Source: Bacteroidota bacterium (lineage in GTDB: Bacteria > Bacteroidota > Bacteroidia > AKYH767-A > 2013-40CM-41-45). From it: DNA of 45,232 nt. The stretch covers positions 1 to 45,232 of the forward strand of contig JAPLDA010000059.1 of the NCBI GenBank assembly GCA_026391945.1, written 5' to 3'. The position numbers and the translations under genes are program-made. The notes under the pieces are model-generated. The model did no database searches. It was not told where the DNA came from and saw only the letters and a program-made list of their open reading frames with translations. Below, piece by piece: positions 34,101 to 43,200 of the stretch (positions are counted from its first letter, which is position 1; the number at the start of each line of letters is the position of its first letter).

Positions 34101-34832
34101 TTCATCGAACGGCCTGGAAGAAGCCACTTCTATTCCACCGGTAAATTCTTTCGAAGGCCCCCTGGTGGTAACGCTGATGATACCACCTGTAGCATCACCA
34201 TATTGGGCAGGAACTCCACCGGTAATCACGGTAATCTGTTCAGTCCCTTTATTGGAAACGCCCACACCGCCGCGCACCTTGATTCCATCCACGTAATAAG
34301 CGGTGGCATCAGAACGTGATCCGCGGATATTCAACGCATCGCCTTCATCACGTTGGTAAACACCGGCGCTGGTGGAAGCGATCGAATTCACATCACGAAC
34401 AGGGGCAGCCTGGATTTCATCAAACGTCGCCGTAAACTGGGTGGCGGGATTTCCTTTGTCGATCAGTGGTTTTACATATTCCGAAACTTCCACTTCTTTC
34501 AGGATGATTCCTTTTCCGAGTTCAATGTCGACGAACGTCATTTTATCGGTTGAAACGATTACACCGGTTCTCTCTGCCGCATTGAAACCGACACAGGTTG
34601 CTTTCACATCATACTTCCCCGGGTTTAACGGTTTGATGGTATAGTTCCCGTCGATATCAGTAACGGCCGCCTGGACCTGCGTTCCGCCAAGCAAGGCTGC
34701 TACGCTTGCAAAAGGAACTCCGTCCTTGGTGCCTTTTTCAAGAATACGTCCCTTGATTTCGCCTGTTTGTGCAAAGGCATTTAAACCAAGAAGGGAAATC
34801 AAAAATAGCGGCAGGTAAAACTTTCGTTTCAT
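31122..34832 (-). CDS. TonB-dependent receptor with carboxypeptidase-regulatory-like domain
   Basis: A 1236-residue outer-membrane receptor. After the signal peptide (MKRKFYLPLFLISLLGLNAFAQ) comes a carboxypeptidase-regulatory-like beta-sandwich (about residues 24-110, GEIKGRILEKGTKDGVPFAS ... PGKYDVKATCVGF), then the plug (RDVNSIASTSAGVYQRDEGD, NIRGSRSDATAYYVDGIKV, VITGGVPAQYGDATGGIISV), and about 900 residues of barrel strands ending in LPRRIRLGLQLNF with a terminal Phe. It fits the TonB-receptor type with an extra N-terminal domain, but no SusD-like lipoprotein follows, so it is not a classical SusC/D pair. The next genes are the large secreted protein (32 bp) and the PorV/PorQ-like protein. 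The substrate is unknown. Confidence 0.93.
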   Translation of the reverse strand: MKRKFYLPLFLISLLGLNAFAQTGEIKGRILEKGTKDGVPFASVAALLGGTQVQAAVTDIDGNYTIKPLNPGKYDVKATCVGFNAAERTGVIVSTDKMTFVDIELGKGIILKEVEVSEYVKPLIDKGNPATQFTATFDEIQAAPVRDVNSIASTSAGVYQRDEGDALNIRGSRSDATAYYVDGIKVRGGVGVSNKGTEQITVITGGVPAQYGDATGGIISVTTRGPSKEFTGGIEVASSRPFDEYDNNIVSFDLAGPIFTKRDSVGRKSGMPMAGFFVAGDYYFDGDPNPSAIGTWVVKDDKLAEIQKTPLIKSQTGTGFNQQAEFLTYDDLQHVKARPNAASKGYRVNGKLDFRPLKNVTLTFGGSYDHNEGRNYIGIYALMNSANNSQTLTDNWRVFGKVTQRFGSSESQSKASASSIKNAYYSIQVDYSKNNSITQNDKHLDRIFDYGYIGQFVSTKTPFYAPGTDTLYDGNGSHIIDTDSLLYLYYDSNVDFHPSDLNPTTANYTTDLYTNGATYHNIFEIQQAGGLLNQDNRANLNVYGLWASTGRIQNYYGKADASQFRVTASGSADIKKHNIVVGLEYEQRIDRSYGLSASSLWSLMRSYEQQNTLNMTQMDTTIHVITNANGDTTGINYDVLYTPTTNVDGEVVPGFHENIHQKLGIPNNGYVDIDAYSPSTYSLDLFSADELAPIVGYYGYDYKGNLTTSNPSISDFYFKKDANKNYTREIGAFQPNYIAGYIQDKFTFNDLIFNIGIRVDRFDANQKALKDKYLLWPAHTAGDAAARLLGNIPDNIKDDYTVYVNDYKSPTSIVGFRKDDKWYDAQGSQINDVSALVNVTGGSGSTIQPWLINPSDASGEHKKIDLNAFKDYEPQTTIMPRIAFSFPISDEANFSAHYDILTQRPESGLLRFNPYDYLYMLQGQAGTISNPDLKPSRTTDYEIRFEQKLSKSSAFSLSAFYKELRDMTEIIAVNYAFPVNYYTYGNVDFGTVKGLTFSYDLRRTGNLRLNASYTLQFADGTGSDPGSNGAILSSAGQSNLRETKPLDFDQRHTFVTTVDFHYGSGKDYDGPKWFNKQVLAKAGLYLTFRAGSGTPYTRQSNITPTADFTSAANGRSVVAGSVNGSRLPWQFRIDAKVDKSFDIKMGKKKDGESRKPLSLNVYLQMLNVLDAMNVTGVYRATGNPGDDGYLSSPEGIAQANGQISPQSFVDLYQIAVNNPGNYSLPRRIRLGLQLNF

Positions 34833-35301
34833 ATTAAGTTAATTTAAGTTAACATTTTTTTGAAGGTCGTAAAAGTAAAAATCCAATAATAAAAAACAAA
34901 ACTTTTTTTCAATGCTTCCATTCCCACTCCAAAAGAGGATTTTAGAGGAACCTGATTTTTCCAAACCGGTCATGGTCGACATTTTCAGATTTGTTTTTTC
35001 ATCCGGATGCTTCACCCTTTTTTACTTTTCTCAACCGTTGTCACTCAAATCAACATTCAAATTTGTGCAATCGGATGAGTGAAAACAAATCAATCTTATT
35101 CATTAATATACATGTCTAAGAACGGTGTCCGGAATTGAATCCGAAATTTGCTGATGGTTGGAAAATTATTTGTCACTGTAAAGTAAACAAACGATCCTGA
35201 ATGCCACCCGGAAGATGTTTTACACAGAACCGACGAGTTTTCAACAATGATAGGCATTCCGGTGAAATAAATTATTTTTGCCGGCTTAGAATTCTCCCAC
35301 T
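34833..35301. other. Divergent intergenic region between the TonB receptor and smc
   Basis: This 469-bp gap is AT-rich and has no convincing open frame or RNA gene. It carries the promoter of the TonB-receptor operon (described separately). Direct repeats of TTAAGTTAA lie at 34834-34853 just ahead of the receptor's start. On the smc side, TATTTTTG at 35273-35280 fits the TAnnTTTG element 21 bp before the smc ATG, but no TTTG is seen 19 bp upstream of it. Nothing else is recognised. Confidence 0.6.
34870..34900 (-). promoter_or_regulatory. Candidate Bacteroidota-type promoter of the TonB-receptor operon
   Basis: On the minus strand TTTG (34900-34897) is followed after exactly 19 bp by TACTTTTA (34877-34870). 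The Bacteroidota sigma-70 consensus is TTTG-N19-TAnnTTTG; only the last base differs. Transcription would start some 30 bp before the receptor's ATG at 34832. Confidence 0.55.
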
Positions 35302-38300
35302 ATGCGCCTGACCACATTAGAGATAAAAGGATTTAAAAGTTTTGGCGAAAAAGTCGTCATTCACTTCGATAAAGGTGTAACGTCCATTGTAGGCCCGAAT
35401 GGCAGCGGCAAATCAAATGTCGTGGATGCCATGCGCTGGGTACTCGGCGAACAGAAAACCAGGATGCTCCGTTCCGAAAAAATGGAAAACATCATTTTCA
35501 ATGGCACCAAAACAAGGAAGCCCTCCAACCTCGCCGAGGTTTCACTGACTTTTGAAAACACGAAGAACATACTGCCTACCGAATACTCGAGCATCACCAT
35601 CACCCGCAAACTGTATCGTTCGGGCGACAGCGAGTACCTGTTGAATGGTGTGACCTGCAGGCTGAAAGACATCACCGATTTGTTTCTCGACACCGGCATC
35701 GGCCCTGATTCCTATGCCATCATCGAACTGAAGATGGTCGACGAGATTCTCAACGATAAAAACAACGCCATCAAACTGCTGTTCGAGGAAGCCGCAGGCA
35801 TTTCAAAATACAAGATCAGGAAGAAACAAACTTTCCAGAAGCTGGAAGAAACCGAAGCGGATCTCAACCGCGTGAACGACCTGTTGTTCGAAATCGAACG
35901 CAACATGAAAACGCTCGAGTCGCAGGCGAAGAAAACGGAACGGTATTACAAAATTAAAGAGCAATACAAAGAGCTGAGTTCTGAACTGGCGCTGTTTACA
36001 CTGGCTTCCAGCAAGACCACCTTTGATGAACTGCAACAGCAGGAAGAAAAACAGCTCGAAGAAAAAATTGCCCTCGATACACAGATCAACGAAACAGAAG
36101 CCGGGTTACAGAAAGAAAAACTCCATGCGCTGGATAAAGAGAAAGAACTTTCTGAAAAGCAGAAAGAACTGAACGAGAAAATCAATTTCATCCGGCAGCA
36201 GGAAAATGAGAAGAAGATCAGCAATGAAAAATTAAATTACCTCCGGGATAAAGAACAATCGCTGGTGAATGAACTGGCGCAGGACAAACTCGCGCTCGTT
36301 GAAACACAGGATTCCATCAAAGCCATTGAAGAAGATAAATTCAACGAGGAAAATATCCTGATCACCCTTCAAGCACAGCTTGGCGAACTGAAAACCATCC
36401 TCGAAGAAACCCGGTTAAGCCACGACACCCTGAAGAGCAATGTGCTGCAGATGACCGGTGAAGCGAAAGCCATCCAGCTTTCCATGCATGAATCGGAAAA
36501 AAGTTTCGCCGTCATGCAGGCGAAAAAAGATTCGCTGCAGAAAGAAATTGAACGCCTCAACCACGACTCTGAAACCAGGCAACTGGAACACGATGATTTT
36601 TCAGGAAGAGCGGCAACGGCCGAACTGCTGAAAACAGGAAAGGAAACCGAACTGGCTGCTCTTGCTGAGACCGAAGAAAAAGTTTCTTCTGAAATTCTGA
36701 ATCTTGAAGATGAATTAAAAAAGGCAACGGAACAGGCGAACTCCGAAAGCCGCAAACTCGATGCGAAACAAAACGAGTACAACCTCACCAAAAGCCTGGT
36801 TGAAAATCTTGAGGGCTATCCTGAATCACTCAAATACCTGAGGAAAAATTCTCCGTCAGCCGGGAAAGCTCCTTTGTTTTCTGAAGTGCTCTCCTGCAAA
36901 CCGGAATACAAAACGGCCATCGAAAATTACCTCGACCCGTACATGAACTATTTCGTCATCGGGAATATTGATGACGCCAGCCGCGCTGTGAATGTACTGA
37001 ATGAAGCCTCGAAAGGCAGAGCCAACTTTTTCATCCTCGATAATTTCCAGGACGAAAAGAGTGCATCCCAAAAAGAAATCACCGGCTCCATCCCTGCACT
37101 GAGCATCCTCGACGTGGATCCGAAATACAACTCTTTGTGCAGCCGCCTGCTCGGGAATGTTTACATCGTCACTGAAAACCAGGAACGAACTCCTTTCCTG
37201 CAGAATGAAAACCCGTCGCTGGTATTCATTTCTCAAAACGGAAAATACTGCCGTACCCGTCATTCGCTCTCCGGTGGCTCTGTCGGGCTGTTCGACGGAA
37301 AACGGATCGGCCGTGCCAAGCACCTGGAAGACCTTTCAAAGGAAATAGAAAAACTGTCTGCCGCATGCGACCGCCAGGAACAACTGCGCGTGGAAATGGA
37401 GGATTCACTTCAGAAAGCAAAACAAAAGAAGGAACAGGTTGCCACCGGTAAAAACCGGTTGCAACAGGAAGTGCATAAAGCCATCCAGGATTATACTTCC
37501 CTGAAGAGCAAAGCGGAGCACTTACACGCTTCCGTTGAAAACAACATCAGGATCATTTCCGGACTGGAAGTTCAGTTGCATTCAATTGACAGTACGTTGC
37601 AGCAAAGCAACATCAGCCTGCATGAACATCTTGAAAAACTGAAAGCTGATTTCGACAGCATCAGCACACAACTGGCTGCTGTACAAAACCAGTTCAATGA
37701 AAAAGCCGAACGGATGGACCGGCAAAACAATGAGTACAACCAGCATCATATCCTGTGTATCCAGCAACAGAATAAGATTGCCACCATCATCCGCGATCAT
37801 TCCTATAAACTGAACCTCCTCGATACGCTGAATAAGAACATTGCTTCCAACACGGCTGAGTTCGACAACATCCAGGTCCAGGTCAAAGACCTCGTTACCA
37901 ATTCAACCGGGTTTGATGAACAACTCATACTCCTGTACGGTGAGAAAGAAATCTTCGAGCAGCAGGTAGCCGCCATCGAAACCGAATATTTCAAAGCGCG
38001 CGGAACCGTGGATGAACTCGACCATAAAATCAGGCAGTTCCGCCATCACAAGGAACAGGCTGAATCGATTGCGCAGTCGCTGAAAGACCGCACCACGGAA
38101 CTGAAGATCCAGCTGAGCTCGTTGAAAGAACGGCTGAGCGTAGAGTTTAACATCGACATCAACGACATGCTGGATAAGGAGCCTTCGCCTGACTGGACGG
38201 AAGAAGAACTTCGTGAAAAGGTGAACAAGGTGAAATCCCAGATCGACAACTACGGCCCGATTAACCCGATGGCGGTAGAAGCCTTCAACGAAATCAACGA

Positions 38301-38862
38301 GCGGTATACATTCATCACCAACCAGAAAGAAGACCTTGCAAAGGCCAAAGAATCGCTTCTACAGACCATCCAGGAGATCGAGGTAACCGCCCGCGAAAAC
38401 TTCATGACGGCCTTTACCGCCATCAGGCAAAATTTCATCAAAGTATTCCGTTCTCTTTTCACCGAAGATGATGATTGCGACCTCGTACTGCTTGACCCGA
38501 ACAATCCGACAGAAAGCGAAATCCAGATCATCGCCAAGCCCAAAGGCAAACGCCCGATTTCCATTTCACAGCTGTCGGGAGGGGAAAAAACACTCACGGC
38601 AACAGCACTCCTCTTTGGTATCTATCTCCTGAAGCCTGCACCCTTCTGCATTTTTGACGAGGTGGATGCCCCGCTTGATGACACCAACATCGACAAGTTC
38701 AACAACATCATCCGGAAGTTTTCTGCTGACTCGCAATTCATCATCATCACGCATAACAAGCGCACGATGGCAGCGACCGACATCATCTATGGCATCACAA
38801 TGGTGGAACAGGGAGTCACTCAGGTCGTTCCTGTTGACCTGGCGGAAATGGTGGAAGAATAA
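35302..38862 (+). CDS. smc: Chromosome segregation protein SMC
   Basis: The core ATPase of the bacterial condensin complex. The 1186-residue protein has the N-terminal head with GFKSFGEKVVIHFDKGVTSIVGPNGSGKSNVVDAMRWVLGE (Walker A GPNGSGKS near residues 32-39), long coiled coils rich in Glu/Lys/Gln, and a hinge around residues 505-650 (SAGKAPLFSEVLSCKPEYK, GKYCRTRHSLSGGSVGLFDG). After the returning coil the C-terminal head has NYGPINPMAVEAFNEINERY, the ABC signature QLSGGEKTLTATALLF (about 1090) and Walker B APFCIFDEVDAPLDDTNIDKF (about 1113), then IIITHNKRTM. Length and order are those of a full SMC. scpA/scpB are not next to it. A -7-like element lies 21 bp upstream of the start. Confidence 0.96.
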   Translation: MRLTTLEIKGFKSFGEKVVIHFDKGVTSIVGPNGSGKSNVVDAMRWVLGEQKTRMLRSEKMENIIFNGTKTRKPSNLAEVSLTFENTKNILPTEYSSITITRKLYRSGDSEYLLNGVTCRLKDITDLFLDTGIGPDSYAIIELKMVDEILNDKNNAIKLLFEEAAGISKYKIRKKQTFQKLEETEADLNRVNDLLFEIERNMKTLESQAKKTERYYKIKEQYKELSSELALFTLASSKTTFDELQQQEEKQLEEKIALDTQINETEAGLQKEKLHALDKEKELSEKQKELNEKINFIRQQENEKKISNEKLNYLRDKEQSLVNELAQDKLALVETQDSIKAIEEDKFNEENILITLQAQLGELKTILEETRLSHDTLKSNVLQMTGEAKAIQLSMHESEKSFAVMQAKKDSLQKEIERLNHDSETRQLEHDDFSGRAATAELLKTGKETELAALAETEEKVSSEILNLEDELKKATEQANSESRKLDAKQNEYNLTKSLVENLEGYPESLKYLRKNSPSAGKAPLFSEVLSCKPEYKTAIENYLDPYMNYFVIGNIDDASRAVNVLNEASKGRANFFILDNFQDEKSASQKEITGSIPALSILDVDPKYNSLCSRLLGNVYIVTENQERTPFLQNENPSLVFISQNGKYCRTRHSLSGGSVGLFDGKRIGRAKHLEDLSKEIEKLSAACDRQEQLRVEMEDSLQKAKQKKEQVATGKNRLQQEVHKAIQDYTSLKSKAEHLHASVENNIRIISGLEVQLHSIDSTLQQSNISLHEHLEKLKADFDSISTQLAAVQNQFNEKAERMDRQNNEYNQHHILCIQQQNKIATIIRDHSYKLNLLDTLNKNIASNTAEFDNIQVQVKDLVTNSTGFDEQLILLYGEKEIFEQQVAAIETEYFKARGTVDELDHKIRQFRHHKEQAESIAQSLKDRTTELKIQLSSLKERLSVEFNIDINDMLDKEPSPDWTEEELREKVNKVKSQIDNYGPINPMAVEAFNEINERYTFITNQKEDLAKAKESLLQTIQEIEVTARENFMTAFTAIRQNFIKVFRSLFTEDDDCDLVLLDPNNPTESEIQIIAKPKGKRPISISQLSGGEKTLTATALLFGIYLLKPAPFCIFDEVDAPLDDTNIDKFNNIIRKFSADSQFIIITHNKRTMAATDIIYGITMVEQGVTQVVPVDLAEMVEE

Positions 38863-38877
38863 TATCAGCCTAACTTA

Positions 38878-40089
38878 TCACTGCGCCTTTTGAATCACAA
38901 CAATCAGTTGTGTGGTCTGGCGGTAATCGTTGTTATCGCGCTTCGCGACTTCAACGGCATGATTGGCTGTAACGAGGGCTTGTTCCTTTTTCCCCAAAAT
39001 AAACTGAACCGATGCGAGGAGGTGATTTGCTTTATAGCGGTCGGCGAGTTTAACGGACTGTTGAAGCCATTGCTCGGCAAGCGACATCATTTCTTTATCA
39101 GAATTAAAATGTTCATAAAACACGCCGGCAACATCAATCAACCGCTTCGGGTCATTCATGGCATAATGTTCAACGAATTTTTTCCCTTCCGTTTGATACG
39201 CTGTCCACTCCGATTTCATTTTTAATTTATTCAGATCGGCAAAAGCGCAGATTTTATCAGCGATATCCAACCCGTTGGTGCGCCTCACTTGCTGTTTCGC
39301 CTTCTCATAGCCGGCTGAATCAAGCATCTGGACAAATTGGGTGAGGTACGAATTGTATAAATTGATCAACTTGTTATTGATGCTGTCGGCCGTATAAATA
39401 GACTCAAGCGCTTTTTTATTTCCGAGAATTCTCCGCATCACCGGCAACATCGGGTCTTTCATGATATCATAAAATATCTTCCAGTTATTGGCATTGGTGA
39501 ACGTAGAATCAGGTTGCTTGCCCAGGTAATCGCTGAGCAGGAGTTGGGCATCCATCCCGGAGGTTTCCATCATCCTGAAATAAAACTGAACTTCGTAAGG
39601 AGAGGCCGTACCGGAATCGTACTTCTTTTTGAAAGTGCGCATCTGCCGCCTGGGTTCCAGCGCTTCCTGTGCTAAATCTAAAAAGGGATTTTTATACCTC
39701 CTGCCGGCTGCACGGTGCATCAGTTCTCCATTCGTATCGAAAAACAGGAAGGTTGGAAATGTATGCGACTTGATCGTCTTGTTCAGTTCCTTCCCTTCCT
39801 TTTCCATATCCATTTTTATGCACACAAAATGTGAGTTGTAATACTCCCCCACTTCTTTATCCGGGTAAACGCTGTCCTTCATGTATTCACAGTAATGACA
39901 CCAGTCAGCGAACCCATGAATGAACAAGGGTTTGTTTTCTGCCTTGGCCGCAGCCAGCGCCTGTTCAAACGTTAGCGCTCTAAAGTGAATACCTGGCTTA
40001 TCATCTGTTGCATACGCAACGAATGTCATCCTTACAAGGAAAAGCATGCCTATCAAAAGGATTTTAATGCCGGTGTTTTGTTTTCTCAT
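38878..40089 (-). CDS. Exported thioredoxin-fold protein with C-terminal helical region
   Basis: From the ATG at 40089 (MRKQNTGIK) the product has 403 residues; the longer frame from 40128 has no signal-like N-terminus. A signal peptide (ILLIGMLFLVRMTFVAYA) is followed by a thioredoxin-fold domain with the redox motif ADWCHYCEYMKDSVY (CxxC), IKMDMEKEGKELNK and the cis-Pro loop HTFPTFLFFDTNG. The last about 240 residues are helical (TPR-like in character) and unassigned. Such proteins reduce or isomerise periplasmic disulfides; the motif resembles the DUF255/SoxW-like group. It converges with smc (15 bp between stops). Its partner substrate is not evident. Confidence 0.82.
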   Translation of the reverse strand: MRKQNTGIKILLIGMLFLVRMTFVAYATDDKPGIHFRALTFEQALAAAKAENKPLFIHGFADWCHYCEYMKDSVYPDKEVGEYYNSHFVCIKMDMEKEGKELNKTIKSHTFPTFLFFDTNGELMHRAAGRRYKNPFLDLAQEALEPRRQMRTFKKKYDSGTASPYEVQFYFRMMETSGMDAQLLLSDYLGKQPDSTFTNANNWKIFYDIMKDPMLPVMRRILGNKKALESIYTADSINNKLINLYNSYLTQFVQMLDSAGYEKAKQQVRRTNGLDIADKICAFADLNKLKMKSEWTAYQTEGKKFVEHYAMNDPKRLIDVAGVFYEHFNSDKEMMSLAEQWLQQSVKLADRYKANHLLASVQFILGKKEQALVTANHAVEVAKRDNNDYRQTTQLIVVIQKAQ

Positions 40090-40162
40090 GAATGGAAGGA
40101 TTAAATGATGGAGTGTAAAATTACACAATAGCTAAGAAGAGGCAATGAATAATGTGTGAAGC

Positions 40163-40198
40163 AAAAAGTCCCTCCCGCAATGTTGCGGGAGGGACTTT
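40163..40198 (-). terminator. Rho-independent terminator of the giant repeat protein gene
   Basis: AGTCCCTCCCGCAA and TTGCGGGAGGGACT are perfect complements around TG, giving a GC-rich stem of about 13 bp. On the minus strand the 3' arm continues into a TTTTT run. It lies 25 bp beyond the stop at 40223. Confidence 0.92.
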
Positions 40199-40222
40199 CC
40201 GTTTAGAAATACTGAAGAGAGA

Positions 40223-43200
40223 TTACTCTACAACAATTCTCATTGTTTGAGTTTCAGCTCCTTCTTTTTCAATACTTAAGAGATACATTCCCTTTGCAAC
40301 GTTGCTCAGGTCAATCTCCTGTAAGTTGGCACCTTCTTGTGCTGTGTTGGCTTCGCTGATGAGTACGTTACCAATCATATCAACTACTTTCAGAGTGTAT
40401 TTCTCTTTGGAAGCAGCATTGAAGGATACATTCAGTTTACCTGAAGTTGGGTTCGGATATGCATCCAGCTGAGTGGCCGTTAACACCGGTTCAGCAGCAG
40501 TTCTGCAGGCAGAAACACTAACCACTTTAGTCACACCGGCTGCAGCAGCACCGCAGGCATTGGATACCTGGAGAGAGATGGTTGCAGATCCGGTAGCCGA
40601 AGCAGCGAAGTTGATCGTCACATTTGCAGTACCCTGGCCGGCTGAAACAACTGCTCCGCCGGTTACTGTCCAAACGTAGTTGGTAGCACCCAATACGGCT
40701 GCAACTGAGAACGACTGAACGGCCGCTGTATTCTTACAAATTGCAGAAGGACCGCTGATCGCTCCAGGAATAGCAGGGCGAGGAGTTACATTCTGACAAC
40801 GTGTTACACCTAAACCGCAGGCATTCACAGGAGTTACACAGATATTTCCAGGAGAAGTAAATCCGGCAGTAAAGTTCACCGTGATAACTGACTGGGTAGC
40901 TGTAGTAGTAGGGCCTGTTGCAATCGTCACCCCGGCTGGTACTGACCAGTTATAAGAGGTAGCACCTGCAACCAGGTTACATGCATAGGATACTCCGCTC
41001 TGACCGCATACACCGGTATTCGCACCGAAGATGGCAGTAGGTTGGTTTGGAGTGGAACGGACTGCAACAACTCTTGCAGGGCCGGCACCACAACTATTGC
41101 TTCCTGCAACACTGATGTTACCGGAAACAAAACCAAGTGGGAATGTAATGTTTACACTGAACACGTTACCTGCTGTTACCAGTGGGTTACCAGTGTTGAC
41201 ACCGTCCGTGATGGAACAACCTGCCGGAGCAGTCCAGGTAATGGCTGTTGCACCGCCGAATGGAGTGATCGCATACGTGAAGGTACTTCCGCCACACAAT
41301 CCAACAGATGGGAATATCGCCATGTTAGGCTGACCAGTGATGGTTCCGTATACGTAACCGGTGAGACCACCGCTGTTACCTACACAGTTCGTAGCATACA
41401 CGTTTACTGTACCGTGATCGAAACCGGCAGCAGCAGCAACGGTGATACTGGTAGTACCCTGACCGCTAACCAATGTCAATCCTGTTCCGCTTACTGTCCA
41501 TACGTAGCTGGTTGCATTTGCAACAGCAGGAATAGAGAAGGTTGCATTCGCAGGACCGCAAACGGTCATGTTCGCAGGACCGGAAATAGGTCCAGGGAAA
41601 CCAGGTCTTGATGTAAGAACCGGGATCGGGAGACAAGAAGTAGAACTTGTTCCGCAAGCGTTATGAGCCGCTACACAGATAAACCCACCGGCATACGTGC
41701 TGCTGAAGTTTACTGTGATAGAATTTGTAGTAGAGAAACCACTTGCACCTGCAGGAAGTGTCCAGATATAAGTATTACCCGGAACATTCGTTACAGAGTA
41801 AACAATTCCTGAAGAACCTTTACAAGCACCTGCTGGACCGCTCACTGCACTTGGAACAGATGGAGGTGTACCTGCTGAACCTACAACAGCTGTTGCTGAT
41901 CCGGTACATAAGTTAGCATCTGTAATGGTTACCGTGTAAGATCCCGGAGCAAGACCAGTGGCTGTTTGAGTGGTTTGTCCACCTGGCATCCAGAGGAATG
42001 AATAACCACCTGCACCGCCTGTTGGTGTTACTGAAGCAGTTCCTGTAGCTCCTACACAACCGGAATTGGTTGTAGAAGTAGTTCCCTGAACTTTGGTAGG
42101 CTGACCGATTGTAATGGTAGTAGAACCGGAACAACCCTGATCGTCAGTTACTGTAAAGGAAGGAGAACCTGCACCGTAAGGGCAAAGAACACCAGTACCT
42201 GTAGAATAAGTACCGGATCCGCCGGTAGCTGATACCGTTACACAAGTGGTTCCGTTGAAGCACTGGATAACGCCAGGAGTTGCAGATACAACAACCGGAT
42301 TAGCCGTGTGGAATATACCTGTTAAAGGATCGCAACCGTCAATGGTACAAGGGTCACCGTCACTCACGTTCACAGCATTGTGGTATGGACCAGTTACAGG
42401 ATCACAACCGTCAATTGTACAAACGTTGTTGTCGTCAACACTGATTGCAGTGTGGTAAGGACCCGTTACAGGATCACAACCGTCAGTTGTACAAACGTTG
42501 TTGTCGTCTACGCTGATTGCAGTGTGGTAAGGACCCGTTACAGGATCACAACCGTCAGTTGTACAAACGTTGTTGTCGTCTACGCTGATTGGATTGTGGA
42601 ACACACCTGTTGCAGGGTCACAACCGTCAGTTGTACAAACGTTGTTGTCATCTGTATTCACAGCTGTATGGTAAACACCAGTCACAGGGTCACAACCGTC
42701 AGTTGTACATGCATTGTGGTCGTCCACTGAAACCGCTGTATGGGTGATGATTCCCGTTGCTGGATCACAAGCATCGATCGTACATACGTTGTTGTCATCC
42801 ACTGATACAGGAGTATGGGTGATGATTCCCGTTGCTGGATCACAAGCATCAATGGTACAGGCGTTGTTGTCATCAATATTAACAGGAGTATGATAAGGAC
42901 CTGTTACCGGATCACAACCGTCAATCGTACATGCGTTGTTATCATCAACACTGATAGCAGTGTGATAAGGACCCGTTACTGGATCGCAACCGTCAATCGT
43001 ACATACATTGTTGTCGTCCACGCTGATTGGAGTGTGGAATACACCTGTTGCAGGATCGCAACCGTCTGTTGTACAAACGTTGTTGTCATCTATATTCACT
43101 GGAGTGTGGTAAACACCTGTTGCAGGATCACAGAAGTCATTCGTACAGGCGTTGTTGTCATTCGGATCAACCGCTGTATGGTAAACACCTGTGATAGGAT

